Below are positions 51,632 through 61,494 of a stretch of DNA of 64,000 bases, one piece after another. The DNA is from Oscillospiraceae bacterium (GTDB lineage Bacteria > Bacillota > Clostridia > Oscillospirales > Oscillospiraceae): positions 1 through 64,000 of the forward strand of contig SVKV01000009.1 in assembly GCA_015068305.1 (NCBI GenBank), in the 5' to 3' direction. Made by a program: the position numbers and the translations under genes. The notes under the pieces were generated by a model. That model saw only the letters and a program-made list of their open reading frames with translations. It searched no databases and was not told the origin of the DNA. Every line of letters begins with the position of its first letter. Position 1 is the stretch's first letter.

Positions 51632-53041
51632 ATGATGAAGGTAAGCGGTCTGCGCAAGCGCTGGTTTCTGAATACAATCAGTGTGATCTGTGCGCTGGGA
51701 CTGGTCTGCGTATTTGCGATCACGGCGTACTTTGCGGCCTATTACTATTCCAATATGAAATCGGACCTGCATTTCCGCGCGGAAACCACCACGGATTATT
51801 TTGCAGACAATCTGAATCTGAACTATAATGACTTTTACCAGTCCTGCATGACCTATGCCGAGAATTTTGAGGACCGGAGCGATCTGGAACTGCAGTTTAT
51901 CAACGGCGAGGGCAGACTGGTGGCCTCATCCTACGGAAACTGGGCCGGTATTCTTTCTGAGACTTCCGATATTGCCGATGCGGTGAGCACCCGGGGACCT
52001 GCAACCTTTGTGGGAAAGGACCCCGGCACCGGAGAACGGATCATGGCCGTATCCTGTCCCATGATCTATGTCAACGGCGAGGTGATCGGCGTTTTGCGCT
52101 ATGTTACCTCCACGAAGCTGATGGACCGTCAGATCATGCTGGTGGGTCTGGTATGCTTTGCGGTGCTGGCTGTGGTGGTTGGTGTTGTGGTCTTTGCCGG
52201 CAGTTTCTTCATCAAAAGTGTGATGATTCCGGTGGCCGAGATTACGGAGAAGGCAAAGATCATCTCCAACGGCAGCTACGGCGTTCAGATCAAAACCCAT
52301 TATGCCGATGAGATCGGAGAACTTGCCGAGACCATCAATGAAATGTCGGCGAAAATAAGTCAGAACGAAAAGATGCAGGCGGAATTCATTTCCCAGCTTT
52401 CCCATGAGCTGCGCACACCGCTGACAGCGATCAATGGCTGGAGCGAAACGCTGCTTGCAGATGAGAATATGGATCCGGATACCCGCCAGGGTATGAAGAT
52501 CATCTCCCGGGAAGCCAAACGGCTGACGGAGATGGTTATGGATCTTCTGGACTTTACCAGAATGCAGGACGGTCGGATGACGCTGACAGTAGAGCCTACG
52601 GACATCCGGGCAGAATTTGAAGACACGGTCTTTATGTACGGTTCCAGACTGGCCCAGGAGGGCATCAAGCTGGAATATCTGGATACGGAAGATGATATTC
52701 CCGAAATTTCCTGCGATCCCCAGAGGCTGCGGCAGGTATTTCTGAATATTTTGGATAATGCCGCCAAGCACGGCGGCGAAGGCAAGCGGATCGAAGCTGC
52801 CATGACCTATGAAGACGGTCATGTGGTGGTCCGTATCCGGGACTACGGTCCCGGCATCCCGGAGGACGAGATTCCTCTGGTCAAAAAGAAATTCTACAAG
52901 GGAAGCTCCAAGGCCCGTGGCACGGGCATTGGTCTGGCTGTCTGCGACGAGATTGTGGATATGCACGGCGGAGAGCTGATCCTTGAAAATGCGGAGGGCG
53001 GCGGTACCCTTGTGACGGTCAGACTGCCCGATTCCCGGTAA
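51632..53041 (+). CDS. Sensor histidine kinase
   Basis: About 469 residues from ATGATG at 51632, behind GGGGAA. Two membrane helices (about residues 15-40 and 170-195) bracket an extracellular sensor loop; then HAMP, HisKA with the phosphorylated His in QLSHELRTPLTA, and HATPase_c with NxxDNAAKHG, GPGIPEDE and GTGIGLAV boxes. It partners the preceding regulator; together with the upstream Ca-binding-like lipoprotein it forms a three-gene signalling unit. The signal is unknown. Confidence 0.94.
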   Translation: MMKVSGLRKRWFLNTISVICALGLVCVFAITAYFAAYYYSNMKSDLHFRAETTTDYFADNLNLNYNDFYQSCMTYAENFEDRSDLELQFINGEGRLVASSYGNWAGILSETSDIADAVSTRGPATFVGKDPGTGERIMAVSCPMIYVNGEVIGVLRYVTSTKLMDRQIMLVGLVCFAVLAVVVGVVVFAGSFFIKSVMIPVAEITEKAKIISNGSYGVQIKTHYADEIGELAETINEMSAKISQNEKMQAEFISQLSHELRTPLTAINGWSETLLADENMDPDTRQGMKIISREAKRLTEMVMDLLDFTRMQDGRMTLTVEPTDIRAEFEDTVFMYGSRLAQEGIKLEYLDTEDDIPEISCDPQRLRQVFLNILDNAAKHGGEGKRIEAAMTYEDGHVVVRIRDYGPGIPEDEIPLVKKKFYKGSSKARGTGIGLAVCDEIVDMHGGELILENAEGGGTLVTVRLPDSR

Positions 53042-53053
53042 GTGAGGCAATTT

Positions 53054-54061
53054 ATGGCAAAGAAAGAAAATCCCTGCTGCAACGAAAAATTCAAGACCAC
53101 CATCGGCGGTCAGGCGCTGATCGAAGGCATTATGATGCGGGGCCCCGAGAAGGATGCCATTGTCATCCGGGGTAAGGAGGGACTGACGCTGGAAGTCAAT
53201 CCCCGGAAAATCCGCAAACCCGGTTCCATCGCAACCTGGCCCTTTATCCGGGGCGCGGTAAACTTTTTTGATTCCCAGGTGGTGGGCGTGAAGGCGCTGA
53301 TGCGCTCTGCGGACCTGGCACCGGAAGAATACACCCAGGAAGAACAGCCCTCCAAGCTGGATTTGTGGCTGGAGGAAATGCTGGGTAACGAGAAATTCCA
53401 GCAGTTTATCATTGGCTTTGCGGTGTTCCTCGGTCTGGGCATGTCCATCGGCCTTTTCTTCCTGCTTCCGATGGTCATCGGCGGTTTCTTTGACCGCTGG
53501 ATCGAAAGCACCCTTGCGCTGAATCTGGTGGAAGGTTTGATCCGGATGATCATTTTTATGGTCTATATGATCGCCGTTTCCCGGATGGGGGAAATGAAGC
53601 GGGTATTTTCCTATCATGGTGCAGAGCATAAGACCATCCGCTGCTATGAAGCGGGACTGCCTCTGACGGTGGAGAATGTCCGCATTCAGACCCGTCTGCA
53701 TCCCCGGTGCGGAACCAGCTTTCTGCTTGTTGTGATGGTGATCTCCATTCTGGTGTTCTCTGTGGCATCCTCCGCACTGCTGCATGTGGCCCCCGGCCTG
53801 GCTGCGATCCGGGGAACCTTCGGCTACCGGCTTCTGATGATCGTATTCAAGCTGCTGCTTCTGCCGCTGATCGTGGGCGTGACCTACGAGATCAACCGCT
53901 GGGCCGGACGCCATGACAATGCATTTACCAGAATCCTCACAGCACCCGGCATGTGGATGCAGAATTTTACCACCAATGAACCCGATGACACCATGATCGA
54001 GGTGGGCATTGCCGCAGTCAAGGCAGTGCTGCCGGAAGAGGAGGGGGCAGACCGTTGGTAA
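53054..54061 (+). CDS. DUF1385 family membrane protein (YqhQ-like)
   Basis: 335 residues from the ATG at 53054. N-terminal soluble part with GGQALIEGIMMRGP, the family hallmark, then several membrane helices and a conserved YHGAEHKTIRCYEAG and RLHPRCGTSFL with His and Cys residues. The family is common in Firmicutes and often lies next to prmC, as here (seven-base overlap), but its activity is not known. Confidence 0.92.
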   Translation: MAKKENPCCNEKFKTTIGGQALIEGIMMRGPEKDAIVIRGKEGLTLEVNPRKIRKPGSIATWPFIRGAVNFFDSQVVGVKALMRSADLAPEEYTQEEQPSKLDLWLEEMLGNEKFQQFIIGFAVFLGLGMSIGLFFLLPMVIGGFFDRWIESTLALNLVEGLIRMIIFMVYMIAVSRMGEMKRVFSYHGAEHKTIRCYEAGLPLTVENVRIQTRLHPRCGTSFLLVVMVISILVFSVASSALLHVAPGLAAIRGTFGYRLLMIVFKLLLLPLIVGVTYEINRWAGRHDNAFTRILTAPGMWMQNFTTNEPDDTMIEVGIAAVKAVLPEEEGADRW

Positions 54062-54930
54062 AGAAATATGGCGATCTGTACCTGCAGTGCCGCAGGGCAC
54101 TGATGAAGACGGAGGATCCGGATACTGCCGGCCTGATGGCCCGGAATCTGGTCGCTTACTATTCCGGCAAGCGGCAGGAGGAAATCCTCCGGGACCGGGA
54201 TCTCTATGCCAGCGAGCAGACCTGCAGCAGCGTGGAATCCGCAACGGCCCGGCTTCTGGAGGGAGAGCCCCTTCCTTATGTGCTGGGAGAGTGGGAATTC
54301 TACGGTCTGACCCTGCAGGTGAATAAAAATGTGCTGATTCCCCGGGACGATACCTGCGCTGTTGTGGGACTGGCCATTAACCAGGCCATCTTCCTGCCCG
54401 CAGACCCCCGGATCCTGGATCTTTGCACCGGCTCCGGCTGCATCGGTCTGGCGGTTGCCAGCCGGATCAAGGACGCCCGGGTGACTCTGGCCGACATCTC
54501 CAAGGATGCTTTGGCCGTGGCAAAGAAGAATATTGTTTCCAATAAAATGTCCTCCCGGGTCACCTGTGTCCAGGCAGATGCGCTGAGTCCTGCACCGGCA
54601 TTTCTTGGAAAGTTCGATATGATCGTATCCAATCCGCCCTACATAACCGGCCCCGAAATGGCTCAGCTACCGGACAGCGTAAAGCTCTTTGAGCCCCATC
54701 TGGCGCTGTTCGGCGGACGGGACGGACTGGATTTTTACCGCTCCATCGCGGTCAATTATGGCAAGGCTCTGAAACCCGGCGGTTATCTGGCGCTGGAATT
54801 CGGCATGGGCCAGGGGGATGACGTCTGTCAGATCCTCCGTGACAATGGGTATACAATTTTGGAACGTACCAAAGATTTTAATGATAGAGAACGTGCCGTG
54901 CTGGCCCAGTACGGCAGGAAGGAAGATTGA
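54055..54930 (+). CDS. prmC: Release-factor glutamine methyltransferase
   Basis: 291 residues. TTG start with AGGAGG ten bases upstream. Methylates the Gln of the GGQ motif in RF1/RF2. N-terminal helical substrate domain ([19 protein letters not shown]), SAM motif [14 protein letters not shown] near residue 122, and catalytic NPPY near 197. Sits in the DUF1385-prmC-recA run. Confidence 0.93.
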   Translation: MVKKYGDLYLQCRRALMKTEDPDTAGLMARNLVAYYSGKRQEEILRDRDLYASEQTCSSVESATARLLEGEPLPYVLGEWEFYGLTLQVNKNVLIPRDDTCAVVGLAINQAIFLPADPRILDLCTGSGCIGLAVASRIKDARVTLADISKDALAVAKKNIVSNKMSSRVTCVQADALSPAPAFLGKFDMIVSNPPYITGPEMAQLPDSVKLFEPHLALFGGRDGLDFYRSIAVNYGKALKPGGYLALEFGMGQGDDVCQILRDNGYTILERTKDFNDRERAVLAQYGRKED

Positions 54931-54932
54931 TT

Positions 54933-56039
54933 ATGGCTACGAAAAAGACTTCTTACGAAGCACCGACTCCCGCATCCGATAAGAAAAAGGCCCTGCAGAC
55001 TGCTCTGGCTCAGATTGACAAGAGCTTCGGCAAGGGCACTGTCATGCGTCTGGGCGACCGTCCCGAGATGAATGTGGCTGCCATCCCCACCGGCTCTCTG
55101 GCGCTGGATGCTGCGCTGGGTATCGGCGGTGTGCCCAAGGGCAGAATCATTGAGATCTACGGCCCCGAATCCTCCGGTAAGACCACCCTGGCATTGCATA
55201 TTCTGGCAGAGGCCCAGAAACAGGGCGGCGAAGTTGCCTTCGTGGATGCCGAGCATGCCCTGGATCCTGTCTATGCAGCTGCTCTGGGTGTGGATACCGA
55301 TAATCTGCTGGTCTCCCAGCCCGATACCGGTGAACAGGCTCTGGAAATTACCGATGCCCTGGTCCGCAGCGGCGCTGTGGACGTGGTGGTCGTGGACTCC
55401 GTCGCCGCCCTGGTTCCCAAGCAGGAAATCGAGGGTGAAATGGGCGATACCTTTGTGGGACTCCAGGCAAGACTGATGAGCCAGGCTCTGCGGAAGCTGG
55501 CCGGTACCATCAACAAGACCAACTGCATCGTCATCTTCATCAACCAGCTGCGTATGAAGATCGGTGTCATGTACGGTAACCCCGAAACCACCACCGGCGG
55601 CAATGCGCTGAAGTTCTATGCCTCTGTCCGTCTGGATGTCCGCCGTGTCGAATCCATCAAGGAAGGCGGCAATGTGGTGGGCAACAAGACCAGAGTCAAG
55701 GTTGTCAAGAACAAGGTTGCACCTCCTTTCAAGGAAGCTTATTTTGATATCATGTACGGCCAGGGCATCTCCAAGTGGGGTGAGCTGGTGGATATGGCAG
55801 TCCAGATGGACATTGTCCAGAAATCTGGCTCCTGGTTCAGCATGGGTGATGAGCGGATCGGCCAGGGTGCTGCCTCTGTGAAGGAGTATCTGATCAACAA
55901 TCCCGAGATCGCAGAGAAGGTGGAAGCCCAGGTTCGCGAGAATCTGATGAAGATGAATGCGGTGGCACCCAAGACCGCTGCAAAGGCTGCTGAGAAGGCT
56001 GTTGCCGTCAGCGCCGACGATTTCGACGATGAGGATTGA
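54933..56039 (+). CDS. recA: Recombinase RecA
   Basis: 368 residues from the ATG at 54933. ATP-driven strand exchange and SOS coprotease. Walker [10 protein letters not shown] near residue 68, DAEHALDP, L1/L2 loops ([34 protein letters not shown]) and an Ala/Lys-rich then acidic tail (DDFDDED). No SOS-type (CGAAC-N4-GTTCG) box is visible just upstream; the gene follows prmC by two bases, so it is probably read from the upstream operon. Confidence 0.98.
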   Translation: MATKKTSYEAPTPASDKKKALQTALAQIDKSFGKGTVMRLGDRPEMNVAAIPTGSLALDAALGIGGVPKGRIIEIYGPESSGKTTLALHILAEAQKQGGEVAFVDAEHALDPVYAAALGVDTDNLLVSQPDTGEQALEITDALVRSGAVDVVVVDSVAALVPKQEIEGEMGDTFVGLQARLMSQALRKLAGTINKTNCIVIFINQLRMKIGVMYGNPETTTGGNALKFYASVRLDVRRVESIKEGGNVVGNKTRVKVVKNKVAPPFKEAYFDIMYGQGISKWGELVDMAVQMDIVQKSGSWFSMGDERIGQGAASVKEYLINNPEIAEKVEAQVRENLMKMNAVAPKTAAKAAEKAVAVSADDFDDED

Positions 56040-56655
56040 TCTTTTAAAGACAGCACCGGACCGGGCCGGGCGGTACTACGTGAAGTTTTCCGATGAAACT
56101 TCCATGAAGCTTTACCGCCAGACGGTGGAGGATTTTGGCCTCTATACCGGAAAAGAGCTGTCTGAGGAAGAGATGGATGCCCTGCGTAAATCTGCAGGTC
56201 AGATGTCTGCCAAAATGCGGGCAGTCCGGATCGTATCTGCTTCCAGCGTTTCCAAGCGGGATCTGCAGCAGCGGCTGGTTCAGAAGGGGGAAGACCCGGA
56301 ACAGGCGAAGGAAGCCGTTGCATGGATGTCGGATCTGAACCTTCTGGACGATGCCCGGGTGGCAGAACAGGTTGTCCATCGCTGTATTTCCAAAGGCTAT
56401 GGACTGTCCCGGGCCAGACAGGCTCTTTATGAAAAGAAGGTCCCCAAACAGTACTGGGAGGAAGCTCTGGCAGATTATCCCGATCAGGCTGAGAAGATCG
56501 AAGACTTTCTCCGAAGCTGTCTGGATGAGACATCCGGCGATAAGGAAGTAAAAAAGGCCATCGATGCGCTGCTGCGCCGGGGCCACAGCTATGGCACCAT
56601 CCGCCGTGCCCTGAACGAACTTCGGTTCGATGCGGAAGAATTCCCGGAGGAATAG
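56029..56655 (+). CDS. recX: Regulatory protein RecX
   Basis: 208 residues from the ATG at 56029, inside the last codons of recA (11-base overlap). RecX binds RecA filaments and limits their activity. Three-helix RecX repeats are visible: [62 protein letters not shown], and [21 protein letters not shown]. Coupling to recA keeps the two in balance. Confidence 0.92.
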   Translation: MRIDLLKTAPDRAGRYYVKFSDETSMKLYRQTVEDFGLYTGKELSEEEMDALRKSAGQMSAKMRAVRIVSASSVSKRDLQQRLVQKGEDPEQAKEAVAWMSDLNLLDDARVAEQVVHRCISKGYGLSRARQALYEKKVPKQYWEEALADYPDQAEKIEDFLRSCLDETSGDKEVKKAIDALLRRGHSYGTIRRALNELRFDAEEFPEE

Positions 56656-56661
56656 AAAACT

Positions 56662-57996
56662 ATGGCAAATATTGGATTCATTTCCCTTGGCTGCGCCAAA
56701 AACCAGGTGGACTGTGAACGGATGATGTACCGGGTCCAGGAAGCCGGACACACGGTTTGTGCCGATGTGGTGGGCTGCGATGTGGTGGTCATCAACACCT
56801 GCGGCTTCATCGACTCGGCAAAGGCTGAGGCCATCGACTACATTCTGTCCACAGCCGGCTTGAAAGCTGATGGCTATGTGGGCAAAATTCTGGTTACCGG
56901 CTGCCTTTCCCAGCGGTATCAGGAAGAAATTATGCAGGAGATGCCGGAAGTGGACGGCGTTCTGGGCACCGGCAGCTATACGCAGATCGTGCCTGCCATC
57001 GAGGCCCTGCTGGAGGGTAACCAGGTGGCCGATTTCGGCTCCATCGATGCGCCGGAAGAAGAAACCGGACGGATTCTGACGACCCCTGAGCATTATGCAT
57101 TTTTAAAGATTGCAGAGGGCTGCGACAATCGCTGCGCCTATTGCATCATTCCCTATCTGCGGGGTAAATTCCGTTCCCGTCAGATGGACGATGTGCTCTA
57201 TGAAGCACGGCTGTTGGTGGATTCTGGCGTGAAGGAACTGATCGTGGTGGCCCAGGATACCAGCCGCTACGGCACCGACCTTCCCGGCCACAAGCGCCTG
57301 CTGCCCCAGCTGCTGCGGGAGCTGTGCGCCATTGAAGATCTGCACTGGGTCCGTGTCCACTATGTCTATCCCGATGAGATCGACGATGAATTTATCGAGG
57401 TTATGGCAACAGAGCCCAAGATCGTCAAGTATCTGGATATTCCCATCCAGCATTGCAACAGCAAGATTCTGAAGCTGATGAACCGCCGGGGAGACCGGGA
57501 ATTCCTGGAAGAGCTCTTCGGGAAGCTGCGCAGCCGCATTCCCGGTCTGGTGATCCGCACCAGCCTGATTACCGGCCTGCCCGGGGAGGGTGAGGAAGAG
57601 TTTGAAGAACTCTGCAAGTTCCTGCGGGAGCAGCGTCTGGAGCGGGTTGGCGCATTCGCCTTCTCTCCCGAGGAGGGTACCCCTGCAGCTGAAATGGAAT
57701 TTGTGGATGCTGAAATTGCTCAGAAGCGGGCAGAGATCATCGAAATGATCCAGTCCGGCATCATGGATGACTACAATGCTGCCATGATTGGCAGAAAACT
57801 GGAGGTCCTGGTGGAGGGCTATGACGAAGAGTTTGAGCAGTATTACGGCCGCACCTATGCGGATTCTCCCGATATCGACGGCAGAGTCTGGATTGCCTGC
57901 GACGAGCCTCTGACCGAGGGTACATTTATTAATGTCTGCATTGACAGCTGCATTGAGGGCGATCTGGCAGGCTATGTTCTGGAGGATGAAGAATAA
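56662..57996 (+). CDS. rimO: Ribosomal protein S12 methylthiotransferase
   Basis: 444 residues. Radical-SAM enzyme adding a methylthio group to Asp of S12. N-terminal UPF0004 domain with SLGCAKNQVDCE, TCGF and TGCLSQRY cysteines; radical-SAM CDNRCAYC near residue 154; C-terminal TRAM domain. SLGCAKN and VDCE favour RimO over MiaB. Six bases after recX. Confidence 0.94.
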   Translation: MANIGFISLGCAKNQVDCERMMYRVQEAGHTVCADVVGCDVVVINTCGFIDSAKAEAIDYILSTAGLKADGYVGKILVTGCLSQRYQEEIMQEMPEVDGVLGTGSYTQIVPAIEALLEGNQVADFGSIDAPEEETGRILTTPEHYAFLKIAEGCDNRCAYCIIPYLRGKFRSRQMDDVLYEARLLVDSGVKELIVVAQDTSRYGTDLPGHKRLLPQLLRELCAIEDLHWVRVHYVYPDEIDDEFIEVMATEPKIVKYLDIPIQHCNSKILKLMNRRGDREFLEELFGKLRSRIPGLVIRTSLITGLPGEGEEEFEELCKFLREQRLERVGAFAFSPEEGTPAAEMEFVDAEIAQKRAEIIEMIQSGIMDDYNAAMIGRKLEVLVEGYDEEFEQYYGRTYADSPDIDGRVWIACDEPLTEGTFINVCIDSCIEGDLAGYVLEDEE

Positions 57997-58527
57997 ATGA
58001 CAACCGCAAGTAAGATTACTCTGGCCCGGGTTGCAATGATCCCGGTGTATATGCTTCTGATGTACTTATCCGGCGGCCAGGCAGGCCTTTGGATGTGGCT
58101 GGCGCTGGCCGTATTCATCATTGCAAGCCTGACGGACTATGTGGACGGCTATATCGCCCGGCATTATAACCAGGTCAGCGATTTCGGCAAGTTCCTGGAT
58201 CCGCTGGCGGACAAGCTGCTGACCATTGCAGCTATGGCGGTGTTCTGCGAGTGGGGCTCTTTCCCCGCCTGGGCATTGATGATCGTGCTGACCCGTGAAT
58301 TTGCCGTGTCCGGTCTTCGGATGGTGGCCGGTCCCAAGGGCAAGGTCATCGCCGCCGGCAAGAGCGGCAAGTTCAAGACCGCTTCCACCATGATTGGACT
58401 GTGTGTCTGGATGGCTTTCCCCGGTGCTGCTCTGCTCGGCAGCATCGTTATGTGGATGATCGTCATCACCACCGTCTATTCCGGTGTGGAGTACTTCATC
58501 CAGAACTGGAATATTCTCTGGGACTAA
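57997..58527 (+). CDS. pgsA: CDP-diacylglycerol-glycerol-3-phosphate 3-phosphatidyltransferase
   Basis: 176 residues with about five membrane helices. Makes phosphatidylglycerolphosphate. The CDP-alcohol transferase motif is complete: D50-G51-x2-A54-R55-x8-G64-x3-D68-x3-D72. Starts directly after the rimO stop and ends the operon. Confidence 0.94.
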   Translation: MTTASKITLARVAMIPVYMLLMYLSGGQAGLWMWLALAVFIIASLTDYVDGYIARHYNQVSDFGKFLDPLADKLLTIAAMAVFCEWGSFPAWALMIVLTREFAVSGLRMVAGPKGKVIAAGKSGKFKTASTMIGLCVWMAFPGAALLGSIVMWMIVITTVYSGVEYFIQNWNILWD

Positions 58528-58530
58528 GAT

Positions 58531-58565
58531 TTTCCCCACTGATTTTCTCAGTGGGGAAATTTTAT
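58531..58565 (+). terminator. Terminator after pgsA
   Basis: TTTCCCCACTGA (58531-58542) pairs with TCAGTGGGGAAA (58548-58559), followed by a T-rich tail. Confidence 0.85.
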
Positions 58566-58616
58566 GCAACATTTTGGCCCTTTCGATCGTATCCCATATG
58601 AAAGGAGGTGACGGTG

Positions 58617-59102
58617 ATGCCGGCTTTGCAGCGTACGGGCAAGGAAATTACGGAAATCTACAACCGTCAGGTGGACACAGTCTACCGGATTTGCTTTTCC
58701 TTTATGAAAAACAAACAGGACACAGAGGATATGGTCCAGGAGACCTTCCTTCGTCTGCTGGGCAGCGGCGTTGGCTTTGTGTCGGAAGAACATGAAAAAG
58801 CGTGGCTCATCGTCACGGCTTCGAATCTTTGTAAGGATACTCTGAAAAAATGGTGGAGAAGGACGGAAGACATCGACGATCCGGCACTGGGGCTGCAGCA
58901 GCCGCCCTTCGAGATCGACGAGGTGCTCGCAGCAATTCTGAAGCTCCCGGCGGATCAGAAATGCGCCGTGTATATGTACTATTACGAAGGCTACTCCACG
59001 TCGGACATCGCGTCCTATTTACACTGTCCCCAGGCAACTGTCAGAAGCCGTTTGTCGAGAGCCCGCAAAACTTTAAAACGAAAGTTAGGAGGTGATTTTT
59101 GA
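58617..59102 (+). CDS. ECF-type RNA polymerase sigma factor
   Basis: 161 residues from the ATG at 58617; GGAGG is eight bases upstream. Region 2 (YNRQVDTVYRICFSFMKNKQDTEDMVQETFLRLL) and region 4 (LPADQKCAVYMYYYEGYSTSDIASYLHCPQATVRSRLSRARKTLKR) are clear. Its stop overlaps the next gene by four bases; that gene encodes a membrane protein, the usual place of the anti-sigma partner. Confidence 0.92.
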   Translation: MPALQRTGKEITEIYNRQVDTVYRICFSFMKNKQDTEDMVQETFLRLLGSGVGFVSEEHEKAWLIVTASNLCKDTLKKWWRRTEDIDDPALGLQQPPFEIDEVLAAILKLPADQKCAVYMYYYEGYSTSDIASYLHCPQATVRSRLSRARKTLKRKLGGDF

Positions 59103-60175
59103 TGAAAAAGAGAAGCGTACAGCGCGCCTATCAGAACATCCGGCCCGATGAGGAATCGAAGGCGCGGATGCTTCAGAACATCCTTCTTTCATCCGAAATC
59201 CCCCCGGCGGGAAAGGATGATACGATGAAGCATAAGAAAATGAGACCGATGGTACTGGTAGCGATCATTGCAGCTGCGATTATGCTGATGGGTAGTGCTG
59301 TGGTTGTAATGAGTTTGCGGGATGTGAAAATTGGTGAAATAACCATCGAGGAAGATATTTTGGATTCTCAGGGAAATGTTTTGATAGCAAGCGAAGAGAC
59401 ACTGGATTATATTTCACTTCATGGATTTATCAATTCTCCAACATACTTGGCACATCAGGAATGGCATGAATTCTACAAGGAGTATTCCCTAAATCACGTT
59501 ATCACAAAGGAAGAGAATTACTATATTCCTCCGGAAAAATATGATGCATACAATGCCTATAATCAGGAACTTCAGGACAAGATTGAGGAAATTGCAGCAA
59601 AATATGACCTGAAATTATTGGGCGCGATTGGTGTATTTCAGCTCTATGAGAGCGGAATCTTCCATGAGGTAACAGGTGTGGACAGCTTGCTCGTTTCCGG
59701 AAGTGCCGCAGAAATAAAGCAGGAGTCTGGTTATTTCTATGAGGGTGGCAATTTTAAGGTGGAATTCGATATGGAAATGGTGGATCAGGAGAATGATTGG
59801 CCATATCTGATGTACAATACATTCTACTACTCCCGGAAAGACTGCTTCGATGATACTGGTCTTAATATCGGTTATATTGAATTCTGGGATCAATGGATGT
59901 ATACCACCAGTCAAGGTATTGACGTCCTGATAGCCAACTCTGAATTTGGAACTGTTGTCCTTTGCGACAAGGAAAACTCCATCATTTATGTGAATATCAA
60001 TAGCCGCTATCTAACGGACTATAATGCTGAAACGAATTCTTATGATACCAGTATTCCAATGAGTAAGGAACAGCTTGAAAAGGTAGTAGATCAGATCGAT
60101 TTTGGCATTGAAGTGGAATCTGTTAACTTTGATCTTGCAAGAGAGCAATTGGAGGAGTACCAGTATTTAGATTAA
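59099..60175 (+). CDS. Membrane protein, putative anti-sigma partner
   Basis: 358 residues. The N-terminal 45 residues are cytoplasmic and charged (RAYQNIRPDEESKARMLQNIL), one membrane helix lies near 50-70, and a polar domain of about 280 residues rich in Tyr, Asp, Glu follows outside. Layout and coupling to the ECF gene suggest an anti-sigma factor. The coding region becomes clearly more AT-rich after about 59330, unlike the sigma gene, which hints at exchange of the extracellular part. No known domain recognised. Confidence 0.72.
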   Translation: MMKKRSVQRAYQNIRPDEESKARMLQNILLSSEIPPAGKDDTMKHKKMRPMVLVAIIAAAIMLMGSAVVVMSLRDVKIGEITIEEDILDSQGNVLIASEETLDYISLHGFINSPTYLAHQEWHEFYKEYSLNHVITKEENYYIPPEKYDAYNAYNQELQDKIEEIAAKYDLKLLGAIGVFQLYESGIFHEVTGVDSLLVSGSAAEIKQESGYFYEGGNFKVEFDMEMVDQENDWPYLMYNTFYYSRKDCFDDTGLNIGYIEFWDQWMYTTSQGIDVLIANSEFGTVVLCDKENSIIYVNINSRYLTDYNAETNSYDTSIPMSKEQLEKVVDQIDFGIEVESVNFDLAREQLEEYQYLD

Positions 60176-60199
60176 TTTGGAATTGGAATGACGGTAAGC

Positions 60200-60229
60200 G
60201 GCCGGGAGGGAGACCCTCCCGGCCTTTTT
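60200..60229 (+). terminator. Terminator of the sigma operon
   Basis: GGCCGGGAGGG (60200-60210), loop AGA, CCCTCCCGGCC (60214-60224), T run. Confidence 0.92.
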
Positions 60230-60251
60230 CTTCTGGATTTTTCCCCGCTTC

Positions 60252-60262
60252 TGTGCTATAAT
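60252..60262 (+). promoter_or_regulatory. Extended -10 promoter of the DUF4317 gene
   Basis: TGTGC at 60252-60256 directly before TATAAT (60257-60262); the -35 region is weak, consistent with an extended -10 promoter. Confidence 0.5.
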
Positions 60263-60297
60263 ACGGAAGCAATTTTTACTTAAGCGAGGAAATTCCA

Positions 60298-61449
60298 ATG
60301 AATGATAAGGAAATTGGCGAGCTCCGGCGAAGAATGCGCCGGGACCGCAGTAATATGACCAATCTTTTCGGTTGCTATGTCAACGACAAGAAGGAGATCA
60401 TTTCTCAATTCTCCCAGTCCCTGGGGCTTATGCCGGAAAATGAGGCGGAAAAGTATTTTGCATTGCTGAAGCGGACCCTCTCCGGACAGCTGGGCAAGAA
60501 CCTCATCGACATCTCTTTCAAGACTTCCCAGGTTGCTGATTCTCCGGAACACAAGCTGCTGATGGGCATGCGGGACAGCCGCTGCAAGGATGATGCCCTT
60601 CGGGATGAACTCTGCAAAAAGATCATCGATACTGTGAGTTTTGACGGAAATTATCTGATTCTCATGGCCGGAGAAACCTACGACGTGCCCTTTAAGAGTA
60701 AGGACGATTCCTTCCAGAAGGACAACTCCGAGGAAAGCTATACCTTCTTCATCTGCGCGGTTTGCCCCGTTAAGCAGACCAAGCCGAACCTTCACTATGT
60801 TGCGGAAGAGAAGATGTTCCACGACGGCGCCATGAATATGATGGTTTCTGCACCTGCCTTGGGCTTCCTGTTTCCGGCCTTCGACGGCCGCTCCACCAAT
60901 ATCTACAATGCCTTGATGTATTCCAAGGATATCAAGGACGGCCATGAGGCCTTTGTAGAGTCTGTGTTTAACATCAATCCTCCCAAGCCCGCAGCGGAAC
61001 AGAAGAAGTCCTTTGAGGCCCTGCTGACCACCGCGCTGGGGGATGAATGCAGCATGGATGTTGTTCAGACTGTTCACAATGAGATCCGGGAGCGGATCGA
61101 AATGCACAAGGAGGCTAAGGTTGCGGATCCTCTGATGATTTCCAAGGAGGAGGTCAAGACTGTTTTGACCCAATGCGGCGTTTCTGAGGAGCATGTGGCA
61201 AAGTTCAGCATCGACTACGATGAAGCCTTCGGTTTTGAAGCCGACCTGCACCCCAAGAATGTGATCGATAACAAAAAGTTCGAGATCAAAACCCCGGATG
61301 TGATCATCAAGGTGGCACCTGACCGGAGTGATCTGATCGAAACGAGAGTCATCGGCGGCGTGAAGTATCTGCTGATCTGCGCCGACGAAGAGGTGGAAGT
61401 CAACGGCGTCAGCATCCACATTGCGGACAAAGAACCTGCGACGGTATAA
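60298..61449 (+). CDS. DUF4317 family protein
   Basis: 383 residues, cytoplasmic, no signal peptide. Starts MNDKEIGELRRRMRRDRSNMTNLFGCYVN, the DUF4317 hallmark, and contains APALGFLFPAFDGRSTNIYNALMYSKD near residue 180. The family is widespread in Clostridia and has no established function. Single gene between its own promoter and terminator. Confidence 0.9.
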   Translation: MNDKEIGELRRRMRRDRSNMTNLFGCYVNDKKEIISQFSQSLGLMPENEAEKYFALLKRTLSGQLGKNLIDISFKTSQVADSPEHKLLMGMRDSRCKDDALRDELCKKIIDTVSFDGNYLILMAGETYDVPFKSKDDSFQKDNSEESYTFFICAVCPVKQTKPNLHYVAEEKMFHDGAMNMMVSAPALGFLFPAFDGRSTNIYNALMYSKDIKDGHEAFVESVFNINPPKPAAEQKKSFEALLTTALGDECSMDVVQTVHNEIRERIEMHKEAKVADPLMISKEEVKTVLTQCGVSEEHVAKFSIDYDEAFGFEADLHPKNVIDNKKFEIKTPDVIIKVAPDRSDLIETRVIGGVKYLLICADEEVEVNGVSIHIADKEPATV

Positions 61450-61454
61450 AAAAT

Positions 61455-61484
61455 GCCCTGCACCGGTCTCGGTGCAGGGCTTTT
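61455..61484. terminator. Terminator after DUF4317
   Basis: GCCCTGCACCG (61455-61465) pairs with CGGTGCAGGGC (61470-61480), T tail; A run on the other side allows use by the convergent gene. Confidence 0.9.
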
Positions 61485-61494
61485 GTATGTAGAT

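Noticed and set aside
51926-54244. Long open frame opposite the histidine kinase and DUF1385 genes
   Set aside because: Spans two clear genes antisense, low-complexity His/Gln-rich product, no SD.
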